DNA of 64,000 nt from Prevotella sp. (GTDB lineage Bacteria > Bacteroidota > Bacteroidia > Bacteroidales > Bacteroidaceae): the NCBI GenBank assembly GCA_024682415.1, contig JAIKZG010000013.1, forward strand, positions 62,001-126,000, written 5' to 3'. The position numbers and the translations under genes are program-made. The notes beneath the pieces are model-generated. The model made no database searches. It had not been told where the DNA came from and saw only the letters and a list, made by a program, of their open reading frames with translations. Of the stretch, positions 55,084 through 64,000 are shown piece by piece; the first letter of the stretch is position 1; each line of letters starts with the position of its first letter.

Positions 55084-55130
55084 CAGCCGTTTTACAACAC
55101 GTCCTAACTTAGAGTCGTAAAAACGGCTGC
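55083..55130 (+). other. Hairpin at the start of the tRNA-tuf transcript
   Basis: GCAGCCGTTTT and AAAACGGCTGC form a perfect 11-bp stem with a 26-base loop, between the promoter and tRNA-Thr. It is probably a processing or stability element in the leader. Confidence 0.55.
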
Positions 55131-55138
55131 AAGGATTT

Positions 55139-55212
55139 GCCTCTTTAGCTCAGTTGGCCAGAGCACGTGATTTGTAATCTCGGGGTCGTTGGTTCGAATC
55201 CGACAAGAGGCT
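55139..55212 (+). tRNA. tRNA-Thr (TGT)
   Basis: Acceptor GCCTCTT/AAGAGGC, anticodon loop TTTGTAA (anticodon TGT), T-loop GTTCGAATCC. No encoded CCA. Confidence 0.96.
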
Positions 55213-55257
55213 CACAAGGAAGATGACGAGTTGCTAAAGCAAACAGACATAAGGATT

Positions 55258-55340
55258 GGGTAGTTACCAGAGTGGCCAAATGGGGCAGACTGTAAATCTG
55301 CTGGCTTTCGCCTTCGGTGGTTCGAATCCATCACTACCCA
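55258..55340 (+). tRNA. tRNA-Tyr (GTA)
   Basis: Acceptor GGGTAGT/ACTACCC, anticodon GTA in GACTGTAAATC, and a long variable arm (class II tRNA). No encoded CCA. Confidence 0.96.
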
Positions 55341-55357
55341 CTTCAATTTGAAGTTTT

Positions 55358-55430
55358 GCGGAAATAGCTCAGTTGATAGAGCACTAGCCTTCCAAGCTGG
55401 GGGTCGCGGGTTTGAGCCCCGTTTTCCGCT
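55358..55430 (+). tRNA. tRNA-Gly (TCC)
   Basis: Acceptor GCGGAAA/TTTCCGC, anticodon loop CTTCCAA (anticodon TCC). No encoded CCA. Confidence 0.96.
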
Positions 55431-55438
55431 CTACTTAT

Positions 55439-55510
<72 letters not shown>

Positions 55511-55564
55511 CTTTATATGGGTGTAATGAAGAGACGGAGAGCTGGTTTTTCACTTCTATTTTGT

Positions 55565-55590
55565 GATTTGAGTTTTCAAATCTCTTTTGT
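55565..55590 (+). terminator. Possible terminator or attenuator before tuf
   Basis: GATTTGA and TCAAATC form a 7-bp stem with a GTTT loop, followed by TCTTTTGTTT. It lies 66 bases before the tuf start and may limit read-through from the tRNA genes. Confidence 0.35.
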
Positions 55591-55655
55591 TTCCCTGAAA
55601 TTTATTAATCGAGATAATTCGACAATTTTAAAAATTTAAATAAAACAAGAAAGCT

Positions 55656-56846
55656 ATGGCTAAAGAGACATTTCAGCGTACCAAGCCACATGTAAATATT
55701 GGTACAATCGGTCACGTAGACCACGGTAAAACTACTCTTACCGCTGCCATTTCATTGACATTGAGTAAGAAGGGTTTTGGTTCTGAAGAAGTTAAGTCTT
55801 TCGATCAGATCGATAACGCTCCTGAGGAGAAAGAGCGTGGTATTACCATCAACACTGCTCATATCGAGTATGAAACAGAAAAGCGTCACTACGCACACGT
55901 AGACTGCCCGGGACACGCCGATTATGTAAAGAACATGGTAACTGGTGCTGCTCAGATGGACGGTGCTATCCTTGTAGTTGCTGCTACTGATGGTCCTATG
56001 CCTCAGACACGTGAGCACGTACTTTTGGCTCGTCAGGTAAACGTTCCTCGTTTGGTTGTATTCTTGAACAAGTGCGACCTCGTTGAAGACGAAGAAATGC
56101 TCGAGCTCGTTGAAATGGAAGTTCGTGAGATTCTCGAACAGTATGAATACGAAGAGGATACTCCTATCGTTCGTGGTTCTGCTCTTGGTGCTTTGAACGG
56201 CGTTGAGAAGTGGGAAGACAAGGTTATGGAGCTTATGAATACTGTTGATACATGGATTGAAGAGCCAGTTCGTGATACAGATAAGCCATTCTTGATGCCT
56301 GTTGAGGATGTATTCTCAATCACTGGTCGTGGTACTGTTGCTACTGGTCGTATCGAGACTGGTAAGGTTAAGGTAGGCGACGAAGTTGAGTTGCTCGGTC
56401 TTGGTGAGGACAAGAAGTCAGTTGTAACTGGCGTTGAGATGTTCCGTAAGATCCTTGACGAGGGTGAAGCTGGTGATAACGTAGGATTGCTTCTCCGTGG
56501 TATTGATAAGGCTGAAATCAAGCGTGGTATGGTACTCTGCCATCCAGGACAGATTCATCCACACAAGAAGTTCAAGGCTTCTATTTATGTATTGAAGAAA
56601 GAAGAAGGTGGTCGTCACACTCCATTCGGAAACAAGTATCGTCCACAGTTCTATCTCCGTACAATGGACTGCACCGGTGAAATCTCATTGCCAGAGGGCG
56701 TAGAGATGGTTATGCCAGGTGATAACGTTGAAATCACAGTTGATTTGATTTATGCTGTTGCATTGAACGTAGGTCTCCGTTTCGCTATTCGCGAGGGTGG
56801 TCGTACAGTGGGTTCAGGTCAGATCACTGAAATTCTTGACGATTAA
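55656..56846 (+). CDS. tuf: Elongation factor Tu
   Basis: A 396-residue GTPase that brings aminoacyl-tRNA to the ribosome. Motifs [35 protein letters not shown], and domain 2/3 signatures ([25 protein letters not shown]) are complete. It shows strong codon bias as expected for a highly expressed gene. It is placed between tRNA-Thr and tRNA-Trp, the conserved Bacteroidota arrangement, and followed by a strong terminator. Confidence 0.99.
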   Translation: MAKETFQRTKPHVNIGTIGHVDHGKTTLTAAISLTLSKKGFGSEEVKSFDQIDNAPEEKERGITINTAHIEYETEKRHYAHVDCPGHADYVKNMVTGAAQMDGAILVVAATDGPMPQTREHVLLARQVNVPRLVVFLNKCDLVEDEEMLELVEMEVREILEQYEYEEDTPIVRGSALGALNGVEKWEDKVMELMNTVDTWIEEPVRDTDKPFLMPVEDVFSITGRGTVATGRIETGKVKVGDEVELLGLGEDKKSVVTGVEMFRKILDEGEAGDNVGLLLRGIDKAEIKRGMVLCHPGQIHPHKKFKASIYVLKKEEGGRHTPFGNKYRPQFYLRTMDCTGEISLPEGVEMVMPGDNVEITVDLIYAVALNVGLRFAIREGGRTVGSGQITEILDD

Positions 56847-56870
56847 TCTTTAACGATTATAAAGGATTTG

Positions 56871-56915
56871 AAGGATTGAAGAATAATCCTTCGGGAAGTC
56901 TTCAATCCTTCTTTT
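56871..56915 (+). terminator. Intrinsic terminator of tuf
   Basis: AAGGATTGAAGA pairs perfectly with TCTTCAATCCTT and is followed by CTTTT; it lies just before tRNA-Trp. Confidence 0.8.
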
Positions 56916-56921
56916 CAACTT

Positions 56922-56994
56922 ACGGGTTTAGCTCAGTTGGTAGAGCACTGGTCTCCAAAACCAGGTGTCGAGAGTTCGAGTCTTTCAACCCGTG
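56922..56994 (+). tRNA. tRNA-Trp (CCA)
   Basis: Acceptor ACGGGTT/AACCCGT, anticodon CCA in GTCTCCAAAAC, T-loop GTTCGAG. No encoded CCA tail. It begins seven bases after the tuf terminator. Confidence 0.96.
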
Positions 56995-57008
56995 CTAATA
57001 AAGATAAT

Positions 57009-57200
57009 ATGTTTAAGAAATTCGTAAATTATTGCAAGACTTGCTACGATGAACTTGCTCACAAGACAACGTGGCCAACGCGTGCACAACTTACACATAG
57101 CGCTGTAATTGTATTATCTGCTTCCCTTATTATTGCGCTTGTGGTGTTCTGTATGGACAGTGTGTTCCGTTTCGTAATGCAAACGATTTATCCTAATTAA
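57009..57200 (+). CDS. secE: Preprotein translocase subunit SecE
   Basis: A 63-residue protein from ATG 57009: MFKKFVNYCKTCYDELAHKTTWPTR is the amphipathic SecE region, followed by a single membrane span (VIVLSASLIIALVVFCMDSVF). It clamps SecY in the SecYEG channel. The start lies 14 bases after tRNA-Trp. It is followed by nusG, the universal neighbour. Confidence 0.95.
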   Translation: MFKKFVNYCKTCYDELAHKTTWPTRAQLTHSAVIVLSASLIIALVVFCMDSVFRFVMQTIYPN

Positions 57201-57243
57201 ACATCTAAACGTTTAATTTTTCACAAGGTAGTCTACTAAAGAA

Positions 57244-57792
57244 ATGGCTGAAACAAGTAAAAATTGGTATGTACTCATTGCTATCAGTGGCAAGGAACTT
57301 AAGGTCAAAGAGTATATCGAGGCCGAAATGAAGCACAACGATTTTTTGCGTGCTCATGTTTCTCAGGTACTGGTTCCAATCGAAAAGCATCCTATTACTC
57401 GTAACGGTAAGCGTGTCGTGCAGGAGAAAGTTTCTCTTGCCGGTTATGTGTTTCTGGAGTCAGATGTTCGTGGAGGTGAGGTAGCGCGTATGGTGCGCTT
57501 TATGCCTAATGTCCTCGGATTCCTTGGCGGAATGGATAAACCGTCGCCAGTACCACAGCGAGACATAAACCGTATGCTTGGAACTGTCGAAGAGACCGAA
57601 ATCGAGGATGATGTAATGATTCCTTATGAGGTTAATGAGGTGGTGAAAGTTACGGATGGTCCATTCAGTGGATTCAATGGTATCGTGGAAGAAATCTATC
57701 CTGAAAAGCGTAAGCTTAAGGTTATGGTTAAAATCTTCGGTCGTCAGAATCCATTGGAGTTAGGTTTCACGCAAGTCGAAAAAGAAGGATAG
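57244..57792 (+). CDS. nusG: Transcription termination/antitermination factor NusG
   Basis: A 182-residue protein: N-terminal NGN domain (NWYVLIAISGKELKVKEYIE, FLGGMDKPSPVPQRD) and C-terminal KOW domain (VKVTDGPFSGFNGIVEEIYPEKRKLKVMVKIFGR). It binds RNA polymerase and couples it with Rho and ribosomes. The standard position is between secE and rplK. Confidence 0.97.
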   Translation: MAETSKNWYVLIAISGKELKVKEYIEAEMKHNDFLRAHVSQVLVPIEKHPITRNGKRVVQEKVSLAGYVFLESDVRGGEVARMVRFMPNVLGFLGGMDKPSPVPQRDINRMLGTVEETEIEDDVMIPYEVNEVVKVTDGPFSGFNGIVEEIYPEKRKLKVMVKIFGRQNPLELGFTQVEKEG

Positions 57793-57853
57793 GTATTGTT
57801 ACGAGTACTGAGGTCTTCTATACAAACTTCAATTTTTTTAATTAACAAAAGAA

Positions 57854-58294
57854 ATGGCTAAAGAAGTTGCTGGATTAATCAAATTACAGATTAAAGGTGG
57901 CGCAGCAAATCCTTCTCCTCCAGTAGGTCCTGCCCTTGGTTCTAAGGGTATCAACATCATGGGCTTCTGCAAGGAGTTCAATGCGCGTACACAAGATAAG
58001 GCTGGAAAGATTCTTCCTGTCGTTATAACTTACTATACCGACAAGTCTTTTAGCTTCGTCATCAAGACTCCTCCTGCTGCAGTACAGCTGAAGGAAGTTG
58101 CTAAGGTGAAGAGCGGTAGTGCTCAGCCTAACCGTCAGAAGGTTGCTTCAGTTACTTGGGAACAGGTAAAGGCAATCGCTCAGGACAAAATGGCAGACCT
58201 CAACTGCTTCACTGTAGAAAGTGCAATGCGTCTTGTTGCCGGTACAGCTAGAAGTATGGGTATTACAGTTAAAGGGGATTTCCCTGGTGAATAA
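57854..58294 (+). CDS. rplK: 50S ribosomal protein L11
   Basis: A 146-residue protein with the expected [38 protein letters not shown] start and rRNA-binding C-terminal domain ending [11 protein letters not shown]. It forms the GTPase-associated centre with 23S rRNA. First ribosomal gene after nusG. Confidence 0.98.
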   Translation: MAKEVAGLIKLQIKGGAANPSPPVGPALGSKGINIMGFCKEFNARTQDKAGKILPVVITYYTDKSFSFVIKTPPAAVQLKEVAKVKSGSAQPNRQKVASVTWEQVKAIAQDKMADLNCFTVESAMRLVAGTARSMGITVKGDFPGE

Positions 58295-58321
58295 GAACTT
58301 CAATTAAGTAAGCATTAAGAA

Positions 58322-59014
58322 ATGACTAAATTGACAAAAAATCAAAAGGCAGTCGCTGACAAGGTTGAAGCAGGGAAAGCATACTCTCTGAAAGAGGCTT
58401 CTGAGTTGGTAAAGGAAATCACCACTACCAAGTTTGATGCTTCTTTGGACATCGACATACGTTTGGGCGTAGACCCTCGTAAGGCTAACCAGATGGTTCG
58501 TGGCGTTGTTTCATTGCCTAACGGAACTGGTAAGGTTACACGTGTGTTGTGTCTCTGTACTCCTGATCAGGAAGCTGCTGCAAAGGAAGCCGGTGCTGAC
58601 TATGTAGGTCTTGACGAGTATATCGAAAAGATTAAAGGTGGCTGGACCGACGTTGACGTTATCATCACAATGCCTTCTTGCATGGGTAAAGTAGGTCCTT
58701 TAGGACGTGTCCTTGGTCCTCGTGGCTTGATGCCTAACCCTAAGAGCGGTACTGTAACTATGGACGTTGCTAAGGCAGTTAAGGATATTAAGCAAGGTAA
58801 GATTGATTTCAAGGTAGATAAGGCTGGTATTATTCATACTTCAATCGGTAAGGTTAGCTTTACCGCTGAGCAGATTTACCAGAATGCAAAGGAATTCATT
58901 CAGACCGTTATCAAGCTGAAACCATCTGCTGCTAAAGGTACATATTTGAAGAGTATCTTTATTTCTAGCACAATGAGTAAGGGTATCAAGATTGATCCTA
59001 AGTCAGTTGAATAA
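58322..59014 (+). CDS. rplA: 50S ribosomal protein L1
   Basis: A 230-residue protein with [23 protein letters not shown] and the RNA-binding [21 protein letters not shown] signature. It forms the L1 stalk. In many bacteria L1 represses its own L11-L1 mRNA; no clear L1 site was recognised here. It follows rplK by 27 bases. Confidence 0.98.
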   Translation: MTKLTKNQKAVADKVEAGKAYSLKEASELVKEITTTKFDASLDIDIRLGVDPRKANQMVRGVVSLPNGTGKVTRVLCLCTPDQEAAAKEAGADYVGLDEYIEKIKGGWTDVDVIITMPSCMGKVGPLGRVLGPRGLMPNPKSGTVTMDVAKAVKDIKQGKIDFKVDKAGIIHTSIGKVSFTAEQIYQNAKEFIQTVIKLKPSAAKGTYLKSIFISSTMSKGIKIDPKSVE

Positions 59015-59033
59015 CTCTAAAAGTTTGTAAAAG

Positions 59034-59552
59034 ATGAAAAAAGAAGTAAAAGATACTATTATAGTTGAACTCGGTAATAAGTTGAAGGAATATCCACATT
59101 TTTATGTTGTGGATGTTACTGGCTTGAACGCTGAGCAGACGAGCTCACTTCGTCGTAAGTGCTTCGGTCAGGGTATCAAGATGGTTGTCGTAAAGAACAA
59201 CTTGATGCTCAAGGCTTTGGAAGCTTCTGACGTAGATTTCGAGGCTTTGTATCCTACATTGAAGGGCAATACAGCTATCATGTTCGCACAGGTAGCTAAT
59301 GTTCCTGCTAAGCTTTTGAAGGAATATAAGAAAGAAGGTATCCCTGCTTTGAAGGGTGCTTATGCTGAGGAAGGCATCTATACTGGTGCAGACAAGCTCG
59401 ATGAACTTGCAGCTATCAAGAGCAAGACTGAGGTTATTGCAGAGATTGTTTCTTTGCTCCAGAGCCCAGCCAAGAACGTTGTTTCTGCTCTTCAATCAGG
59501 CGCAAACACCATCCATGGTGTGCTCAAGACCTTAGGCGAGCGTCCTGAATAA
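59034..59552 (+). CDS. rplJ: 50S ribosomal protein L10
   Basis: A 172-residue protein (VVDVTGLNAEQTSSLRRKCFGQGIKMVVVKNNLM, then GNTAIMFAQ) whose C-terminal helix carries L7/L12 dimers. It follows rplA by only 19 bases, leaving little room for the long L10 leader seen in E. coli, so autoregulation may differ. Confidence 0.97.
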   Translation: MKKEVKDTIIVELGNKLKEYPHFYVVDVTGLNAEQTSSLRRKCFGQGIKMVVVKNNLMLKALEASDVDFEALYPTLKGNTAIMFAQVANVPAKLLKEYKKEGIPALKGAYAEEGIYTGADKLDELAAIKSKTEVIAEIVSLLQSPAKNVVSALQSGANTIHGVLKTLGERPE

Positions 59553-59616
59553 ATCGATTTTATCGAATTGAGGTTACATATTTAATAATAACGAATAAAT
59601 TAAAATTTAGAATAAA

Positions 59617-59991
59617 ATGGCAGACGTTAAAGCTATTGCTGAAGAATTGGTAAATTTGACAGTTAAAGAAGTAAATGAGTTGGCAACAGTCCTCAAGGAC
59701 GAGTATGGTATCGAGCCTGCTGCTGCAGCTGTTGCTGTAGCTGCTGGTCCTGCTGCTGCTGGTGCAGCTGCTGAGGAGAAGTCATCTTTCGATGTAGTTC
59801 TCGCTGAGGTAGGTGCTGCTAAGTTGCAGGTAGTTAAGGCTGTTAAGGAAGCTTGCGGTCTTGGCTTGAAGGACGCTAAGGATCTCGTAGACAAGGCTCC
59901 TGCTACATTGAAGGAAGGTTTGTCTAAGGACGAGGCTGAGAACTTGAAGAAGGCTATCGAGGAGTCTGGTGCAAAGGTAGAGTTGAAGTAA
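59617..59991 (+). CDS. rplL: 50S ribosomal protein L7/L12
   Basis: A 124-residue protein: N-terminal dimerisation helix pair ([28 protein letters not shown]), an alanine-rich hinge and the C-terminal factor-binding domain ([35 protein letters not shown]). It recruits translation factors. Its stop is followed by stem-loops and then rpoB. Confidence 0.98.
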   Translation: MADVKAIAEELVNLTVKEVNELATVLKDEYGIEPAAAAVAVAAGPAAAGAAAEEKSSFDVVLAEVGAAKLQVVKAVKEACGLGLKDAKDLVDKAPATLKEGLSKDEAENLKKAIEESGAKVELK

Positions 59992-60007
59992 TTCAACCAC
60001 TGCACAC

Positions 60008-60032
60008 AGAAAACTGATGTCATCGGTTTTCT
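60008..60032 (+). other. Stem-loop in the rplL-rpoB spacer
   Basis: AGAAAACTGA and TCGGTTTTCT pair (one wobble) with a short loop 17 bases after rplL. It may be an RNase processing site, as is known between rplL and rpoB in E. coli (analogy only). Confidence 0.45.
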
Positions 60033-60076
60033 CAGCTGGACATTCTTAGTCCAACAAAACTAATTAGCAAATTCGT

Positions 60077-60115
60077 GGTTAGGATTTTCCAAGTAGGTGA
60101 GTCCTAACCTTTTTA
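60077..60115 (+). terminator. Candidate attenuator between rplL and rpoB
   Basis: GGTTAGGA and TCCTAACC form a perfect 8-bp stem directly followed by TTTTTA. It has the form of an intrinsic terminator, yet rpoB starts 14 bases later with no promoter between. Partial termination would lower rpoBC expression relative to ribosomal proteins. Confidence 0.7.
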
Positions 60116-60128
60116 TGTCTTTAAATAT

Positions 60129-63100
60129 ATGTCTAAACTTGTTGATAACAGAGTAAACTTTGCCAGTGTGCATAATCCTATGCCATATCCGGATTTTCTC
60201 GCTGTGCAATTAAAGTCATTCAAAGACTTCCTACAGTTAGATACTCCGCCAGAGGAACGCAAGAACGACGGTTTGTATAAGGTGTTCGCAGAGAATTTCC
60301 CTATCACCGACTCTCGTAATAATTTCGTACTTGAGTTCCTGGACTACTACATTGATCCGCCTCGCTATTCTATTGATGAATGTTTGGAGCGCGGACTTAC
60401 TTACAGTGTCCCACTTAAAGCGAAGATGAAGCTATACTGTACGGATCCTGACCATGAGGATTTCGGTACTTTTATTCAGGATGTATTCTTGGGTACTATT
60501 CCTTATATGACCCAGAATGGTACATTCGTCATCAATGGTGCTGAACGCGTTGTCGTTGCTCAGTTGCATCGTTCTCCTGGTGTGTTCTTCTCTCAGGGAC
60601 AACACGCTAATGGTACAATGTTGTATTCTGCTCGTATCATTCCTTTCAAGGGCTCATGGATTGAATTCGCTACTGACATCAACAATGTTATGTATGCCTA
60701 TATCGATCGTAAGAAGAAGTTGCCTGTTACAACTATGCTTCGCGCAATTGGTTATGAGTCTGATTCTGATATCCTTCAGATATTCGACTTGGCTGAAGAG
60801 CTGAAAGTTAATAAGAAGAACTTGAAGGCTGCAATCGGTCGTAAGCTTGCAGCGCGTGTAGTAAAGAGTTGGAACGAGGACTTCGTAGACGAAGATACAG
60901 GTGAGGTCGTTTCTATTGAGCGTAATGAAGTTGTGATGGAGCGTGAAACAGAAATCACGCTTGATAATATGGATGAAATTCTTGAGAGTGGTGCTTCTGC
61001 TGTTCTTTTGCATAAGGATGCTGAAGCTGCTCAGAAGTATTCTATTATCTTCAATACGCTTGCTAAAGACCCGACTAATTCTGAGAAGGAAGCTGTAAAT
61101 TATATCTATCGTCAGCTTCGTAATGCAGATCCCGCTGATGACGCAAGTGCAAAGGAAGTGTTCCAAAACTTGTTCTTCTCAGATAAGCGTTACGACCTTG
61201 GTGAGGTTGGACGTTATCGTATTAATAAAAAACTCGGACTTGATAGCAGCATGGATACACGTGTGCTTACCAAGGACGATATCATAGAGATTATTAAATA
61301 TCTCATCCAGCTTATTAACTCAAATGCTACTGTTGATGATATTGACCACTTGAGCAATCGTCGCGTGCGTACAGTAGGTGAGCAATTGGCTAATCAGTTC
61401 TCTATTGGTTTGGCTCGTATGAGTCGTACTATTAAAGAACGTATGAATGTACGTGATAATGAGGTGTTTACTCCAACAGACTTGATTAACGCCAAGACTA
61501 TTTCAAGCGTTATTAATTCTTTCTTTGGCACAAACCCATTGTCACAGTTTATGGATCAGACTAACCCATTGGCTGAGGTTACGCATAAGCGTCGCCTTTC
61601 AGCTCTTGGTCCTGGTGGTCTTACTCGTGATCGTGCCGGCTTTGAGGTTCGAGACGTTCACTTTACTCACTATGGTCGTCTGTGTCCTATTGAGAGTCCT
61701 GAAGGTCCTAACATCGGACTTATCTCTTCTCTCTGTGTTTACGCGAATATCAACCACCTTGGTTTCATTGTTACTCCTTATCGTAAGGTTAATAATGGTA
61801 AGGTTGATATGGATAATAAAGACATCCTGTATCTTACAGCCGAAGATGAGGAAGACAAGATTATCGGTCAGGGTAATGCTCCTCTGAATGAAGATGGTAG
61901 CTTTATCCGTAAGGTCGTTAAGTGTCGTCGTGATGCTGATTATCCAGTCGTTCCTCCTGCAGAGGTGGATTATATGGATGTCAGTCCACAGCAGATTGCT
62001 TCTGTCAGCGCTTCTTTGATTCCATTCTTAGAGCATGATGACGGTCACCGTGCGTTGATGGGATGTAACATGATGCGCCAGGCCGTTCCTTTGCTTCATA
62101 ATGATGCTCCAATCGTTGGTACTGGTTTGGAGAAGCAGGTTTGTGAGAACTCTCGTACTCAAATTACAGCTGAGGGCGATGGTGTAATCGACTATGTTGA
62201 TGCTACCACAATTCGTATCCTTTATGACAGAACGGATGATGAGGAATTCGTAAGCTTTGAACCTGCTTTGAAGGAATATCGTATTCCTAAGTTCCGTCGT
62301 ACCAACCAGAACATGACTATCGACCTTCGTCCTATTTGCAGCAAGGGTCAGCGTGTTAAGGAAGGTGATATCTTGACAGAAGGATATGCTACTGAAAATG
62401 GAGAGTTGGCATTGGGTCGTAACCTCCTTGTTGCTTACATGCCTTGGAAGGGTTACAACTATGAGGATGCTATTGTGTTGTCAGAACGTATGGTTCGTGA
62501 TGACGTATTGACATCTGTTCATGTAGATGAATATTCTCTTGACGTGCGTGAAACAAAGCGTGGCGTTGAAGAGTTTACAGCAGATATTCCTAACGTAAGT
62601 GAGGAAGCAACTAAGGATTTGGATGAAAACGGTGTAGTACGTGTTGGTGCTCGTATCGAACCGGGTGATATCCTTATCGGTAAGATTTCACCTAAGGGCG
62701 AGAGCGATCCTACTCCAGAAGAGAAATTGCTTCGTGCTATCTTTGGTGATAAGGCTGGTGACGTGAAGGATTCTTCACTCAAGGCTAATCCTTCATTGAG
62801 TGGTGTCGTGATTGATAAGAAATTGTTCACACGCGCCGTTAAAACTCGTGAAAGCAAGAAGCAAGATAAGATTATTCTCGCTAAGATAGACGAGGAATAT
62901 GAAGCTAAGGCTGCTGATCTTAAGGGTATCTTGGTAGATAAACTTATGGAGCTTACTGAGGATAAGACTTCACAGGGCGTTAAGGATTATTCTGATGTTG
63001 AGATTATAACAAAGGGTAGCAAGTTCTCTATTGCAGCTCTTAATAATCTTGATTATGAAGGCATTCTTACTAATAATTGGACAGGTGATGAACATACAGA

Positions 63101-63938
63101 TAGTCTTATCTCTATGCTTATCCGCAATTATTTGCGCAAATATAAGCAGCTTGACGCAGAGTTGAAGCGTCGTAAGTTTGCTATTTCTATTGGTGATGAG
63201 CTTCCTTCTGGTATCCTTCAGATGGCTAAGGTATATGTCGCTAAGAAACGTAAGATTAGCGTAGGTGATAAGCTTGCCGGTCGTCATGGTAATAAGGGTG
63301 TAATCTCAAAGATTGTTCGTATGGAGGATATGCCATTCTTGGAAGATGGACGTCCTGTAGACTTGGTGCTTAACCCGATGGGTGTGCCTTCTCGTATGAA
63401 CCTTGGACAGATTTTCGAGGCAATTCTTGGTGCAGCAGGTAAGAAACTTGGTGTTAAGTTCGCAACTCCAATCTTTGATGGTGCACATCTTGACGATCTT
63501 GAGGAATGGACAGAAAAGGCAGGCTTGCCTCATTTGTGCTCTACTCACCTTTATGATGGTGAAACAGGTGAACGATTTGACCAAAAGGCAACTGTTGGTA
63601 TTACATACTTCTTGAAGCTTGGTCATATGGTTGAGGATAAGATGCATGCACGTTCTATTGGTCCTTACTCACTTATTACACAGCAGCCACTTGGTGGTAA
63701 AGCACAATTTGGTGGTCAGCGTTTTGGTGAGATGGAGGTTTGGGCTCTTGAAGCATTTGGTGCAAGTCATGTTCTTCAGGAGATACTTACTATCAAGAGT
63801 GATGATACAGTTGGACGTTCTAAGGCATACGAGGCAATCGTTAAGGGTGATCCTATGCCAACGCCTAACATCCCAGAATCACTTAACGTGTTGTTGCATG
63901 AACTTCGTGGTTTAGGATTAAGCATTAAGCTCGACTAA
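60129..63938 (+). CDS. rpoB: DNA-directed RNA polymerase subunit beta
   Basis: A 1269-residue catalytic subunit. Clear landmarks: rifampicin-region [50 protein letters not shown], the [10 protein letters not shown] segment, [12 protein letters not shown] and the C-terminal [17 protein letters not shown]. The rifampicin-binding residues visible (SQF, DQ, HKRR, S, L) look wild type, suggesting sensitivity. The length is typical for Bacteroidota. Confidence 0.99.
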   Translation: MSKLVDNRVNFASVHNPMPYPDFLAVQLKSFKDFLQLDTPPEERKNDGLYKVFAENFPITDSRNNFVLEFLDYYIDPPRYSIDECLERGLTYSVPLKAKMKLYCTDPDHEDFGTFIQDVFLGTIPYMTQNGTFVINGAERVVVAQLHRSPGVFFSQGQHANGTMLYSARIIPFKGSWIEFATDINNVMYAYIDRKKKLPVTTMLRAIGYESDSDILQIFDLAEELKVNKKNLKAAIGRKLAARVVKSWNEDFVDEDTGEVVSIERNEVVMERETEITLDNMDEILESGASAVLLHKDAEAAQKYSIIFNTLAKDPTNSEKEAVNYIYRQLRNADPADDASAKEVFQNLFFSDKRYDLGEVGRYRINKKLGLDSSMDTRVLTKDDIIEIIKYLIQLINSNATVDDIDHLSNRRVRTVGEQLANQFSIGLARMSRTIKERMNVRDNEVFTPTDLINAKTISSVINSFFGTNPLSQFMDQTNPLAEVTHKRRLSALGPGGLTRDRAGFEVRDVHFTHYGRLCPIESPEGPNIGLISSLCVYANINHLGFIVTPYRKVNNGKVDMDNKDILYLTAEDEEDKIIGQGNAPLNEDGSFIRKVVKCRRDADYPVVPPAEVDYMDVSPQQIASVSASLIPFLEHDDGHRALMGCNMMRQAVPLLHNDAPIVGTGLEKQVCENSRTQITAEGDGVIDYVDATTIRILYDRTDDEEFVSFEPALKEYRIPKFRRTNQNMTIDLRPICSKGQRVKEGDILTEGYATENGELALGRNLLVAYMPWKGYNYEDAIVLSERMVRDDVLTSVHVDEYSLDVRETKRGVEEFTADIPNVSEEATKDLDENGVVRVGARIEPGDILIGKISPKGESDPTPEEKLLRAIFGDKAGDVKDSSLKANPSLSGVVIDKKLFTRAVKTRESKKQDKIILAKIDEEYEAKAADLKGILVDKLMELTEDKTSQGVKDYSDVEIITKGSKFSIAALNNLDYEGILTNNWTGDEHTDSLISMLIRNYLRKYKQLDAELKRRKFAISIGDELPSGILQMAKVYVAKKRKISVGDKLAGRHGNKGVISKIVRMEDMPFLEDGRPVDLVLNPMGVPSRMNLGQIFEAILGAAGKKLGVKFATPIFDGAHLDDLEEWTEKAGLPHLCSTHLYDGETGERFDQKATVGITYFLKLGHMVEDKMHARSIGPYSLITQQPLGGKAQFGGQRFGEMEVWALEAFGASHVLQEILTIKSDDTVGRSKAYEAIVKGDPMPTPNIPESLNVLLHELRGLGLSIKLD

Positions 63939-63958
63939 TCAACTCAAAATTAAGAAAA

Positions 63959-64000
63959 ATGGCTTTCAAAAAAGAAACTAAGATAAAGAATAACTTTACG
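63959..64000 (+). CDS. rpoC: DNA-directed RNA polymerase subunit beta', start only
   Basis: The first 14 codons (MAFKKETKIKNNFT) match the Bacteroidota beta' N-terminus and begin 20 bases after the rpoB stop. The rest is beyond the window. Confidence 0.92.
   Translation, partial: MAFKKETKIKNNFT

Overview
The window reads as a chromosomal segment of a Bacteroidales bacterium, most likely a Prevotella/Segatella-type member of the Prevotellaceae. Promoters follow the Bacteroidota pattern (TTTG, then 19-20 bases, then TAnnTTTG), and ribosome binding sites are mostly absent. Gene content is typical of that order: S46 dipeptidyl-peptidase, fused SecDF, DUF4254, DUF4271, fimbrillin-family lipoprotein, GH105 and GH2 enzymes. 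The gene order tRNA-Thr/Tyr/Gly/Thr-tuf-tRNA-Trp-secE-nusG-rplKAJL-rpoBC also fits. No rRNA operon, CRISPR array, transposase or prophage was seen.

Layout. 0-5 kb: start of an S46 peptidase, queH, a DcuB-type C4-dicarboxylate transporter and a secreted tandem-domain esterase. 5-12.5 kb: a secreted GH2 enzyme, DUF4254 plus a GT9 heptosyltransferase-like enzyme (cell-surface glycan), a GH105 unsaturated glucuronyl/galacturonyl hydrolase, manC and a rubredoxin gene. 12.5-15.4 kb: the first accessory region, with a strongly structured candidate RNA or leader, a fimbrillin-like lipoprotein with a lectin-like C-terminus, nested inverted repeats and two tandem repeat arrays (33 bp and 40 bp). 15.4-31.2 kb: M16 peptidase, pnp, an esterase, rpsT, tRNA-Glu, recO, a flippase, an SpmA/SpmB-like protein, a DUF3332 lipoprotein, the dapB-lepB-wbqC-HIT gene run and a protein with a long hydrophilic tail.

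31.2-36.7 kb is the second accessory region and is visibly AT-richer. It holds an N6-adenine methyltransferase overlapping a probable restriction endonuclease, a structured leader at the methyltransferase start, a 42-bp tandem array, a small membrane protein and a DUF4143-type AAA ATPase. 36.7-49.6 kb: a membrane-anchored TPR-AraC regulator, radC, GT2, efp, rpmH, metK, the DUF4271-hemD-rnpA-yidD-tyrS run, tRNA-Gln, HU, a rhomboid protease and an exo/endonuclease-phosphatase-family protein. 49.8-64 kb: secDF, rpsU, a XerC/D-type recombinase, hibernation factor, the tRNA/tuf cluster and the secE-nusG-L11-L1-L10-L7/L12-rpoB-rpoC run, with a candidate attenuator between rplL and rpoB.

Most of the window is core housekeeping. 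The signals that ordinary annotation does not explain are the structured RNA candidate at about 12.57-12.80 kb, the repeat-rich region after the fimbrillin gene, the structured leader and repeat array in the restriction-modification region, and an orphan promoter-terminator pair at 38.3-38.45 kb. All functional calls come from reading the sequence; no database search was run.
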